DNA of 44,347 bases from Polyrhizophydium stewartii (GCA_027604665.1 JADGIZ010000021.1:1-44347); one strand, 5' to 3'; positions 34,801-44,347 are shown, counted from the stretch's first letter. Notes: generated from the sequence alone by a model not told the origin. Translations and numbers: made by a program.

Positions 34801-35292
34801 TATTTACTCCCATGAATCCAATATGTTAACTATCTTGACCTCCCTGAGACCAGGAGTAGTAGTAAAATGAAGAAATAGTGTAACGCATAGTCGTGGTCAA
34901 GAATAGATCAATTTCGTGTGGTGTCGCATTCAAGTGAATGGTAATAAAATTGATCATGATTGACTTAATGTAATCTAGCAATAGATCAAACTGATTTAAG
35001 TGGTAAGCCAACCTGATGAACGGTGAAGGCTAATCAGAGCAGCTGATAATGAAGTGGATCAACACGAGTTGTAGGTGTAATGCTTAAAGATCAATACGTC
35101 AGAACTAGGAAGTAGCGTAAAATAAAAAGGCTAACTGATTTAAAGACAACAATAAGCAGCACAGCCAATAAAGTAGCGACGTAGGTAAGAGATTTGCAAA
35201 TAGGACGATTTAGGTCGTGACGTAGGGCAATCGATTTAGGGTTATATCAATAAACAGTCAGCCCCCCATCGAAGAAGGTAAGATGAAGCAAT
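34801..35292. other. Spacer
   Basis: A 61-codon minus-strand frame (34826-35011) has no family I recognise; the rest has no gene. Confidence 0.4.
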
Positions 35293-35336
35293 CTGTAAGG
35301 ACGTCGCTGAACGCGAGCTCACGCGCCGTCCGTTCG
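35293..35336 (+). repeat. GGAC...GTCCG element with two-step insert
   Basis: GGAC, then GTCGCTGAACGC as in the 16674 copy, then an additional GAGCTCACGC, then GCCGTCCG. It documents a second insertion into the already-expanded form. Its right flank reads TTCGAG, not ATT. Confidence 0.85.
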
Positions 35337-35879
35337 AGCGTTTTGCGTCATTTTCTGGAATTGCATGTTAATCGACAGTAGCTTAGGCATAGTAGATAGC
35401 ATATTCCCCTTTTTTTTACTATACCTAGAAGGCTAATTATCAGGGTCAATAAATAAGCTAGTTTCTCCGATAGAATACAAATAGCAATTAGAACCACATC
35501 GATGGAGTTATCATCTAATAGGTGTTTTTCCTATGACTTCTCTAGAACAATAAGAAATTCAGTATCAACCTGGTCTGACTAAGTACGTATCGCATCTTGC
35601 TATACCGATGCTCACTTATGGGGCGCGTCTAGACCAGGTGGCAGCAGCGAAGCTAGCAATCGATTTTGTCGAATTTGCAGTAGCGAACGATTTTTGATTG
35701 ATTTGTCGAATTTGATTAAAACCGCAATCGAGTCGCTCTATTTCCATTATTCTAGTTTTTTTATTAGTTCTGCTAGATCTACGTAGGGATAGGGTAGAAT
35801 CGCTCAGATGGGCGCGACACCCCGGCTGATGAGTGTCTAATTAGGTGCCAATAGCCTCTCAGAAAAAGATTGAAAATAC
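35337..35879. other. Spacer
   Basis: No gene recognised. Contains the CACCCCGGCTGAT motif (35819) at the right edge of the next island, and short CGATTTTTGATTGATTTGTCG-like repeats near 35650-35715. Confidence 0.4.
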
Positions 35880-37433
35880 AAATTGATTTATTAAACATTG
35901 GATAGGATTTTCTGACCTCTATTTTTCCATTAGTTGGTAAGACAATAAGACTAAATAGATACTATGTTAGAGGACCCTATCAAAATCAATATCAATAGAA
36001 TCCATATATAATAGACCAAGTAAGAGAGCTATGGAGGGTCAATCTACAAAAAGAGTAAGGGTAATAAAATTAATTACTAGAGAATCATAGGTAAATGACG
36101 TACAGAAATGAGGATACAAATAAAATAATCTATCAGTGGAGCCAAAATAAAGCGTAGTAACCAAATAATAAAAGTCAACCTGCCTATATAAAAGGAAGTT
36201 CAAACCTATGGGAGATATATCCTGAAAACAACAGATGTAAAAAGAATCTAATAAAAATACAAGATCAAAATGTCTACCAGGTTAGTACACACCCTAAATA
36301 CTATAAATAAATAGGTTCTCTCCAATTAAACTACTTTTGATGAATGTTATAATAGATATTATTTGTATTTAGAAGAACCAAGTTCTAAGATCAGGTCAAC
36401 TAAATATGTCTTTGCTGATTAAACCTAAAAGTATAGGAATCCAAAGAGTATGGTCTCAATTAGATTAATCTACAACATCCTACAATTTCATTTAGACTAG
36501 AACATATAGGATCTGTCATAATTGGTTTTCATCAAAATACATATTAATGATAGAGGTTACTAATAGGATGTACATCCTTAATTCTATTTTAGTGATAATA
36601 ACGTCATTTTAGAGAGATTGTTGGTTATTTATAAGTCCTCCATAAGATAATAGCTATATTCTGTCTAATCTCTTACCAATATGAAAGATACAAATAAGGG
36701 AAAATTCTAGAATAAAAACTATGTATAATTACCTATCTAGAATGAAATACTCCCTTTATAGATAAAATATATCGAATAAACCAGCAATAATCGGTTAGTA
36801 AACTCCCTATGGTATAGAATTTGTAATAAATAAACTATAAAAACTCCTTAATTTAGAATCTGGATACATATTTAGAGGAGGTATCTAAGATAGACCAATT
36901 CTCATTGGTTGGGTAACCTAAACATCTTTATTCATTGATCGATTTGTATTTATTTATCTACCTATAATATAATAACTTTCAGTTTCGGTTCGTTTTTTAG
37001 TATATTCTTACCCTCTGGGACATATTAGATGGATTTTACCCAAGGAATCTTTATAATTCTTAGTTACATAACCATAATATTCTGTAGATACCTCTAATAG
37101 AAATTAATACCATTTATCTTTAGGATTAAAACCAATAAATATACTTGATTTATCTATAAGTTGTTGAATTCTATAATACATCTTTTTCAGTCTATCCTAA
37201 ATGACTTGTTTATATAAAGGTATATCTCCTTACTAATTTATAAATCAATTTTAGATTATCTTTCTTAGTCATACATTTAATAATCCCAATTTCTGGTTTT
37301 GTTCTCACCTTCTATCCTTATATTGGTTTCCCGGGTTAGATTTATTTCTACCTCTCATTTATTAAGCACTTGATAACCTATTATTTATAAAGATTGACTC
37401 ATCAATTTGGTATAATAGAGGTGTTTAGATCAT
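35880..37433 (-). pseudogene. Minus-strand polymerase-like relic
   Basis: A minus-strand frame from ATG at 37433 can be followed for about 510 codons with no frame change. Its first third is soluble and basic (RGRNKSNPGNQYKDRRWEQNQ). It then has GFNPKDKWYYFLLEV, GKIHLICPRGYEYTKKR and ESYYIIGRY (about 36957-36980). The last resembles the YxGGR box upstream of motif A in plasmid DNA polymerases. QPMRIG (near 36900) resembles the NPMPxG that follows motif A. Motifs B and C were not found, and the C-terminal half is mostly hydrophobic. About 29 TAA/TAG codons interrupt it. I infer a second, differently decayed copy of the polymerase in the 4920 island; confidence is limited because motif A itself is not seen. 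Confidence 0.4.
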
Positions 37434-37479
37434 TAGAGATGTTTAATCTGGTCTATTAGCTTACTTATTCGTATTAGAT

Positions 37480-37540
37480 CGCTAGCGTCAGCTCGCGCCA
37501 AGCGACGCTTACCTAGTTTAGTGCGAAGCACGGCAAATAG
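37480..37540. repeat. GC cluster at left edge of the fourth island
   Basis: GATCGCTAGCG and GTCAGCTCGCGCCAAGCGACGC-type palindromes bound the AT-rich island on its upstream side (minus-strand sense). Confidence 0.65.
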
Positions 37541-37669
37541 AGGGGTACCCCGAGATAATAGACTATAGAAATTCCTCGATAGTGATGAACTCCTTTTATT
37601 TAATAGGATATATAGGGGTACCCCAATAATCGCGAAGCTGTAAAATAACTGGATAACCCAAATAGAACC

Positions 37670-38085
37670 GCTAGGTCGCGACGTAGGAGCCTAGTAAAGG
37701 CTCCGGTCGCTCCGCCGCTCCAAGAGATGTCAAAAAGGGAAGACCCAAAATGATAAACTAGATCGCTAGCGACGTCGCCTCCGCCCCGGATCTTAAGAGA
37801 TCCGGGGGCCCTTCTAGGCCTCGCAGGAGGCGGTCGCTCCAGCCGCTTAAGATGAAGCAATTGTATAATTACAACCCCTTTTATGGTTTTGGCGTGGCGT
37901 CGCCGATTGAATTGCTTCAATCGGCCCCGATTCGTCGAATCGGGGGGGCGAAGCCCGGCCACTCCGCTGCGTTATTAGTTCTTAGAGATCGTCTATACAT
38001 GTGTCACCTATTTGGATTATTTCCTATATATTGGGCCGCGACTAGCCTCATAAGCTCTTCTGAGGCCACGTCACGGCCACCTCGA
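37670..38085. repeat. Largest GC cluster complex
   Basis: Holds GGAGCCTAGTAAAGGCTCC (37687-37705), the composite 37784-37828 shared with 13819-13861, a CCCCGATTCGTCGAATCGGGG hairpin (37924-37944), and GCCTCATAAGCTCTTCTGAGGC (38046-38067). The 120-codon minus-strand frame at 37600-37962 and the plus-strand frame at 37852-38103 are products of low AT content. Confidence 0.8.
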
Positions 38086-38840
38086 CGATCCTGTCGACAT
38101 TGAATCAGTTGAGCAACCGTAGGCAGCAATATTGAGAGCAACCGGGGCAGCCATATTGAGAGCAACCTTTGGGGATCAATTCTGACATCTAATTACTAGT
38201 CTTAGTACCTTTAATCTGCATTATATCCGGTAAAATAAATCAGAACTTTTAACAGAATTAATTACTCCATGCGTTAAGTAAGGATTAAGGTACCAATTGG
38301 TCAATATATCGTTATAGACCTAAATACTTTTCGGCTTAAATTACACTGTAGCAAATACATAAGTTCATAGTTATAGACTCTAACTAATTCAGTATCATAT
38401 TTGGTGTGCCGATATAGCCATTTATAGTACTAATGATAAAATACGTTTAGATCTTTACATTTGAGGTAATACTGATAATTAAGCACCTACGGTGCTCTCC
38501 TTTTATTTAGCAATGGTTAATCATGCATCTAGGAATAAATAGAGTACATCATATGTAACTGGTAAAGCAAAATGGATTATGGATTTAATTGGTGAGGCTT
38601 GGTTAGCTACGCGATCATTTTGGGGTTCCCCCCCTCCCTTTTACCTCTATATAAGGAATGATCCTGTTTAATAGCAAATATAGGGTATTTAATTAATAAG
38701 GTGGAACTAATAGAAGATGATATGGCTATAATAAGACGAGAAGTAATATTAGACAATCAAATAGGTGTCCTATCTAATCGCGTATTAATGCTAGCGAATC
38801 GAAAAGACATAATATGTATAAGACGAGAAGACACCTGCTT
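38086..38840. other. Spacer with a short direct repeat
   Basis: ATATTGAGAGCAACC is repeated at 38129 and 38153. The 64-codon frame at 38701-38895 is purine-rich and charged with no known motif. No gene recognised. Confidence 0.45.
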
Positions 38841-38940
38841 GAAAAGACAAAATCGCGGCGGAGCCGCTCCGAACTTATCAGATTTATCTAGTTAGTTATT
38901 TCGGGGTTCCTCGATTCTGGAGCAGCGGAGCTGCGGCTGA
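38841..38940. repeat. Two GCGGAGC palindromes
   Basis: CGGCGGAGCCGCTCCG (38853-38868) and GAGCAGCGGAGCTGCGGC (about 38921-38938), both related to the GGAGCGACTCC element by their inner CGGAGC core. Confidence 0.7.
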
Positions 38941-40479
38941 TTTATGGTTTACCCTTATATCTACTATCAATTGAAGGAGGGATTAATAATATAATAGACA
39001 AAGAGGTGTGATTGAATTATAAGAACTCACACCCCTCCAATAATCTAAAATGGTCTTATAGCAAATACAGAATAGATGAGGGCTAATCTAAATAGGCGAC
39101 ACATCTCTAATTAAACATATCTAATCAAGAAGTACACACTATAAATAAGAATCAGAGGAAACCAACTAATAATAGCCGCTAGGAGTCGCTCCAAACCTTT
39201 TCCGCAATCACACCAACTTTAGCCAAACCATCTAATCAAATAGGAGCACCTCCTATCCCATATAATCGAAACACTGAAACACCGCAGCGGAGCTGCTCCC
39301 AATTTTTAATTACTAATTTCTTCTAGAATTTGAATGAGAGTTGAACCCATATACTCTAGGTCTCACGGGGGTACACATAGTTTATAAATGGGTTCAACCC
39401 TCGTGATATAGGTGTGATTGTCTCTTTGGGAAATCTAGACGCGTCAGAGTCGCGGCCTATCATGTGATATCTCATTGTTATTTAATTTCGGGTCTTCCCT
39501 TATAAATACTATCAGACAAGAGAATAGGTGGTATTTGATAAATTAGTGTGACTCCGTAAAAGACGAGCTAACCAACTTTTAGAGAATCGAATAATTGCTA
39601 AGATCATCTAATCATATTATCTAATTGTGGGTTTCCCCCTCTATATTATATCTAAGCACCCTGGAGGTTAAAAGAGTCTACCTAAGTCTATTTGGGGAAT
39701 CTAGTTTAGAATAGTCAGCTATTTAGATTTTCCCTATATAAGCTATCAATTAAGATTAAAAGAGGATTAGAGGGTAGATTAATAGTAATATTTGGCCCCC
39801 CGATTCCTCGAATCGGGGCGGGCCGCAAAAGAAAGAAAAGACTGGCTAATATATGTGATTTGATCTTGCCTCTTTTTATTATTGGTGATCTATTAGCACA
39901 TCTTCGATTGTTTGGTAGGATTTAGAGGGGGACCCTCAAATCACCACCTAATATATAGGGAAAACCTCTAAATAAGTTGGTGTGATCGCGGCTCTATTCC
40001 ACCTCAATTGATATGATAATGATAGTTTCTGCTCCTAAATTAGATAACCCTAATATCTCCTTCTAGCTGATAAAATAATCAAATAGACAGATAGGGAGGA
40101 ATTTGCGCAAATTCCAGGAGCCGCTCCCATTTTCCGATTAGATTCCTCCATTAGAGCCGTACGTCAGCAGATTCTCCAAACCTTGACTAGCGGTATCCTC
40201 GCCAAAAGATGTACCACTTTTGGCTCAGCTCTAATGTATGAGGAAGATCTTTAGACCACCCCCTGCCCCTCAAGGGGTATACTATTTCTCCTCATAGAGC
40301 GGTTTACTACAAACATCTGAATAAGATCCGAATGTAGAATTTCAATATTCCTTATAAATACATTTTACAATAAACTTAGTACCTTATTTTGCATTACGAT
40401 AGGGTATACCGCGGTTTACTAACAGACCTAATATAAATTAGATAGTTGGTTAGCTCCTCTCCTGAGATTGAGCCCGAGG
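38941..40479. other. Spacer with scattered small elements
   Basis: Includes the GGAGCGACTCC-TAGCGGC copy (39174-39196), a CAGCGGAGCTGCTCC unit (about 39284), a CCCCGATTCCTCGAATCGGGG hairpin (about 39798-39818), and a GTTGAACCCA...TGGGTTCAAC inverted repeat (39332-39400). No gene recognised. Confidence 0.45.
39174..39196 (-). repeat. GGAGCGACTCC-TAGCGGC element
   Basis: Reverse-orientation copy of 439-459 and 17163-17183; the 19-base core is unchanged. Confidence 0.85.
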
Positions 40480-40590
40480 AACGTCGCCTCATCAAATGAG
40501 GCCCCGATCTTAGATCGGGTGCGTAGTGAGGCTCCGAGGGGGACTGCCGGCTAAATCTGAGGAAGGCCCTTAAAGGGCCGGCTTATGTGA
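40480..40590. repeat. GC cluster
   Basis: GCCTCATCAAATGAGGC, CCCGATCTTAGATCGGG and GGCCCTTAAAGGGCC palindromes in close order. Confidence 0.75.
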
Positions 40591-40890
40591 ATAAGCCTAA
40601 CCAACTGAAATAATTGCTTTGGACGAATTTAGTTTTTCATGTGTTTCGGTTAGCGGAGCCATTTTCTCATTAGATAGTGTATTGCCTGAGCCTCCATGGC
40701 GATTGGTGTCAATTTCAAAATAACCAATCTACTGTGTCGTGCTTATTTAGCTAATATAGAGATGTAAAGGGACCTCAAAATGAGAAAACACGCAATAAAT
40801 CATTTATTTGAATGTTAATAATTCTCATTACAGCTGTGCCTGCCTGGCCTGAAGCATTAGAGCATTCTCTGAATGCTTTAAACTAACAAT

Positions 40891-40910
40891 TTGTTAGGAC
40901 TCCGTCCGAT
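40891..40910 (+). repeat. GGAC...GTCCGAT element, minimal form
   Basis: TTGTTAGGACTCCGTCCGAT, the second near-empty member of the family, differing from 11815 in the two middle bases and the left flank. Confidence 0.8.
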
Positions 40911-41056
40911 CTATGTTTGTTAATTATCCGAACAAGAGTGCTGAGGAGATCTTTAAACTAGGGGATTGTTGCCATTAGATAAATAACTTAAGCTCAATTT
41001 CTACTAAATCTCGTGCTGACACACGACCAGTGAGAGTAAAGGAAAATAAAAGATAA

Positions 41057-41133
41057 GGGTTTGTAGCTTAACGTAAAGCTCTCGCTTGTCAAGTGAGAAG
41101 ATGTCCATGCTCACTTTGATGGGGCCGATACCC
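41057..41133 (+). tRNA. Degenerate tRNA-Asp(GUC)-like sequence
   Basis: The 5' half folds well. A possible acceptor GGGTTTG is followed by TA, then a 4-bp D arm (GCTT/AAGC). The anticodon arm has stem CTCGC/GTGAG (one G-U pair) and loop TTGTCAA, giving anticodon GUC with U33 and A37. The 3' half is poor: the T arm is at best CCAT/ATGG with a 10-base loop, and only GGGT/ACCC of the acceptor pairs. The ACCC end falls in the CCCCGGCTGAT motif that also occurs at 29224 and 35821, so the 3' end may have been replaced by a repeat. I infer a tRNA pseudogene; an edited functional tRNA is less likely. Confidence 0.45.
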
Positions 41134-41332
41134 CGGCTGATCATCTTAGAGGAGCGGTGCTATCCTAACTTACTATCAGATCTTTTAATTGTGTTGATAC
41201 TCTATAGATTTAAGCACTATATCTATATACTAATTTAGATCTTTTGAACAGACTACATAGACGAATTTGAGAATCGGGCCTATCTCAGGAGGCTGTATGC
41301 CAAGCACCTTCCTCCGTCCGATTCAGCCAAAT

Positions 41333-41430
41333 CCGTTAAGGACCCGTCGCCTGCGCGAGCTGCGCGTTAAGGGTCCGAATTAAGTTAATTAAGCGGCGGA
41401 GTGGCGCCACTCTCTAGAGTGGCCGCGGGA
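41333..41430. repeat. GGACCC...GGGTCC host with GC insert, and neighbour palindromes
   Basis: GGACCC and GGGTCC arms enclose GCCTGCGCGAGCTGCGCG, the insert also found in the 4200 GGGCCC host. GGAGTGGCGCCACTC (41398-41412) follows, and one arm (CCTGGATCAAGG) of an inverted repeat pairs with CTTGATCCAGG near 41491. Confidence 0.8.
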
Positions 41431-42949
41431 CCTGGATCAAGGCGTGCCCATCAGAGTGAGGGTCGGTATAGCAAGACCCGATACGTGAATAGCTTGATCC
41501 AGGGTAAATCCCAAATAGTTAGTGGTTTGCATTTAGGAAATAAGGCGAAGTTCCTGATCCTAAAGCGGCTAGCGATAATTTCCGGCAAAGATAATTGTAA
41601 TTTGTTTAAGCTGTATTGATTTATCAGGTTATTTGAGCGACTGCGTGATTCTTTGGTTGCTACCCTAATCGTTTCTCTACAGATCCTTGTAGCATTCATT
41701 GGTGATTAATTTCAACTTTCCTACTACTACAGGCATTCAAAGAAGGCTTATTAGTGATATCGCTCCAGCCGCTCAATTGGGAGAAGAATAATAGGATTAG
41801 GAATATTTGGAAGAGGTTGTACAACTCACCGTAAAGTTATTTACGCGGTTCATGGTTCAAAGAATCCTAAATTGCACCTAAATCGACTTGCAGTTGTGTA
41901 TTTGTAATGAGTTGACTAGGATAAAATCTAAAAGCGAATTAAAGCTAAACTCAATTTCTGGATCGTTTATATTTAGAGGATCAAGTTGATTTGAATCATC
42001 GAGATACCTGTTAATTGATTTGTAATAGGTCAGCCATATGAAGTAGTAAGTTAATAATAGATCAATAACAATTACGAACCTCAATTTGGGTAACAAGTAA
42101 TCGTGGCGTTGCAACTACTCATAGGAGGTATGTGAGATAGAATACTAAAGACTTGGTTAGCTTCGCGATTCAATTATGAAGAACTAAGATAAGTTGGTGG
42201 TAAATAGATTAATACAAACTACCCAAGGTCCATTTAGAAGTAAAATAAAAGAAACCTTCACTAAACATAGTCCAATCATAGATTTTCCTTCTAGCCAACT
42301 AACAGTTTGGGGGGAACCTACGAAGGAGTATAGGTAAATAGGGGGGAGGCGCTACGCTTCGTGCTAAAGGGTAATGAAAGCTTATTTCGAAGCTGTAATG
42401 TAATGAGCTTAGAACAGAAGCGGATAAAAGTTACTGTAGAAGATGGATACACCAGCTATGCTCCATTTATCGTGTTCTGAAGCGGCTGCGCAATATAATC
42501 GATTATTTACCTATTTAATGATCTTCTATGTCAAAAATGTGTAAGAGCAATTTACTACATGACGTTTGTTACAAATGTTAATCTAATCGACCCTCAGGGT
42601 CGACTCGCTCAGGGTCAATCTTAAAGTTTCAAGTGCTACAGTATGTCGCTTAATTTCTGTGTCAACTCAACCAGCTCTGCAGGGTCGACTCTCTAAGTTG
42701 TCCGGATCAAGATCAATAACTACCATAGTCTGGAGTCCCACAATGTTTAATAAACTACAAAAAGGAGATTGAGGCAAACTTTTTATTTTTTATAGGAGAT
42801 GTTCGATGCTTGATGAACTTCTCAAAAGTTCAGCTACTTATCCCACTTATTAGCTTAACTCATATACATGAGTGGGTATTTTGGCAATCACCTACGATAC
42901 TGAGGAATGACTAAATCAGAAAAAGGTTGGGAAAATTTCATCCTTTAAG
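41431..42949. other. Spacer
   Basis: No gene recognised. Opposed short frames at 41401-41619 (plus) and 41451-41699 (minus) overlap and neither shows a motif. A TCGACCCTCAGGGTCGA hairpin lies near 42588. Confidence 0.45.
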
Positions 42950-42995
42950 CTAATCGGAGCGGAGCGGAGCGACCGGCGTCTCCGCCTACGTCGCA
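42950..42995. repeat. GC cluster
   Basis: Tandem GGAGC units (GGAGCGGAGCGGAGCGACCGG) followed by CGTCTCCGCCTACGTCGC; simple-repeat growth of the CGGAGC motif. Confidence 0.65.
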
Positions 42996-44347
42996 CCTCC
43001 GAAATTAACTAAATTCATTTCATTTAAACTAATAATGTCATTTCATTCAGAGATAAATCTATTCACTACATTTAACAGCATAACATTCAAATATTCCAGA
43101 TTTTCATTAAATTTTAAGCAATTCAATGAATTGCCTTAGGCTTGCACGGTTTAGATTAGAAGTCCACTCAAAGCTAGCCGAAGTCATGGATCAAACAAAG
43201 TAGAAAATCTTTGCATGTGCATCATAACTAATGATCCGCGTCAGCCGCGCCTCAGCGCCTAGATCATCAGGATATATATCAAGAGATTTGACAGAAATCA
43301 GTAACTCGATCGAATCTGGATTATTTCACTTCCCCTTTTAGGGGAGGTCCCACGTATCTAATAGGTAAGAGTAAACATAATTGAGATTAAATCAGGTCAG
43401 GTGTATTTTAGTGATATGCAGCTATTAATAAACCGTAAATAGGCTGCTTACATCTATCGCATCAAATAACTTCATCATCTTCTAACCAACTTAGTTGATC
43501 AATTGAAACTCAATGATAAACACGTAGTCAGTCAAAGAAAGATGAAATATGGTCCTAGTAGTTCAAGGAGTAGAGGAACATAAAAATATTAAATGACGCT
43601 CATCATGTTCGCTTTAACATTGATCAGACTAAATCTTAAAGACAAATATTATTGAATCATTTTGATTAATTTCTTTTTATTATCGATCCTATGGATCGAC
43701 AATATGTTAATGATCATCATTTACTAGTTACCAGTGTAGGTTGAAATAGAGTTTCAATATTGGATTAAAGCTAAAGACTTTAGAAATAATACCTGTAGCA
43801 TTGAATCAAAGTTAATCAAATTGTCCATAAAGATGTTATCAGCTGCAGATTATTTCTGTCAATTCTCTTTGATTTGGTTTATCTACCAATTGTCTCTTTA
43901 TTTAGTTTAAGGAGCCCGAAAGATTATTTTTACAACCTTATTATCTTATTTACTTAAGTGGTTCTTCATTGAGAATTTAGTTTCACCAATTACTAAAATC
44001 CTCCTCAATATTCTAGATGTAAACGTAATCATTAATAGAAATTTAGCGAGAAGGGATTATTTATTTGGGTTTACAATCGGAATCACATATCAACCATCAA
44101 CTGGAAGTTAAACTAAATAATGTAGCATAGTTACGATAAGGTAAAAGTGTGAGTACAAATATTTTAGGGTTAACGATAAGCATCTAATTGACCTACTTAG
44201 TCTAGGTCATGTTATACCACTAAGTACAGATCTGAATAGATAATCAGATAAAGGATATTACGTACACCAGCTAGCTAATGATACCTATCTACATTCACTA
44301 ATAATCTTCTTGACTTTGATTCTATGCACTAATAAAACTAAATCGCT
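42996..44347. other. AT-rich spacer to window end
   Basis: No gene recognised; one TCGATCCTATGGATCGA hairpin (43682-43698) and a CCCCTTTTAGGGG hairpin near 43332. It is the longest stretch of the right half with no GC cluster. Confidence 0.45.

Noticed and set aside
37600..37962. 120-codon minus-strand open frame
   Set aside because: Same reason: it is produced by the GC cluster complex, and the peptide mirrors the hairpin sequences.
39332..39400. GGGTTCAACCC resembling a tRNA T arm
   Set aside because: It is one arm of a simple inverted repeat with GTTGAACCCA upstream; no anticodon or D arm is present.
41401..41699. Opposed overlapping frames of 72 and 82 codons
   Set aside because: They are antisense to each other over most of their length and neither has a motif; explained by an inverted repeat and local composition.
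1..44347. CRISPR array or bacterial operon
   Set aside because: No regularly spaced identical repeats with unique spacers, and no bacterial-style coding density. The recurring repeats are palindromic and irregularly placed.

Overview
This 44 kb window reads as an accessory, gene-poor part of an expanded mitochondrial genome, most likely fungal. The evidence is an AT-rich background (GC roughly 38-40% by eye) peppered with GC-rich palindromes, an ATP synthase subunit 9 relic, an apocytochrome b relic, a GIY-YIG homing-endonuclease relic, and several decayed open reading frames, of which at least one and probably two look like the DNA polymerase of linear mitochondrial plasmids. The closest described settings I know of are the large repeat-rich mitogenomes of some Agaricomycetes and chytrid-like fungi; the exact organism is not determinable from the sequence. 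I found no intact gene: no frame longer than about 137 codons lacks a stop, and the longest ones run through GC clusters.

Layout. 1-4160: AT-rich spacer with a cob-like relic on the minus strand (1909-2145) and scattered small palindromes. 4168-4813: two dense GC clusters. 4920-7260: an AT-rich island with no GC clusters, holding a family-B (protein-primed, plasmid type) DNA polymerase relic. 7722-7949: an atp9 relic of exactly family length with three in-frame TAA codons, followed 90 bases later by a GIY-YIG/NUMOD3 endonuclease relic (8034-8700). 8700-28000: spacer in which GC clusters recur every 0.5-2 kb. 28059-28575, 29450-31680 and 35880-37433: three further AT-rich islands with protein-like frames; the last, on the minus strand, also resembles the polymerase. 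37480-44347: more GC clusters, a degenerate tRNA-Asp-like sequence near 41057, and spacer.

Two themes stand out. First, the GC clusters are built hierarchically: small palindromes are inserted inside other palindromes. 'Empty' and 'filled' versions of one host palindrome can be compared directly (about 11632 against 4200), and the same insert sits in a different host near 41340. Several families can be defined: GGAC...GTCCGAT, GAGGTGGA...TCCAC, GGAGCGACTCC, and TCGATC hairpins. Second, the protein relics carry many in-frame TAA/TAG codons yet keep recognisable motifs. The simplest explanation is pseudogenes in a genome using TGA=Trp. A less likely but testable alternative is that UAA/UAG are read as Tyr.

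Nothing here forms a working operon. The picture is of a region shaped by plasmid integration, endonuclease mobility and spread of palindromic elements, with decayed copies of core genes left behind.
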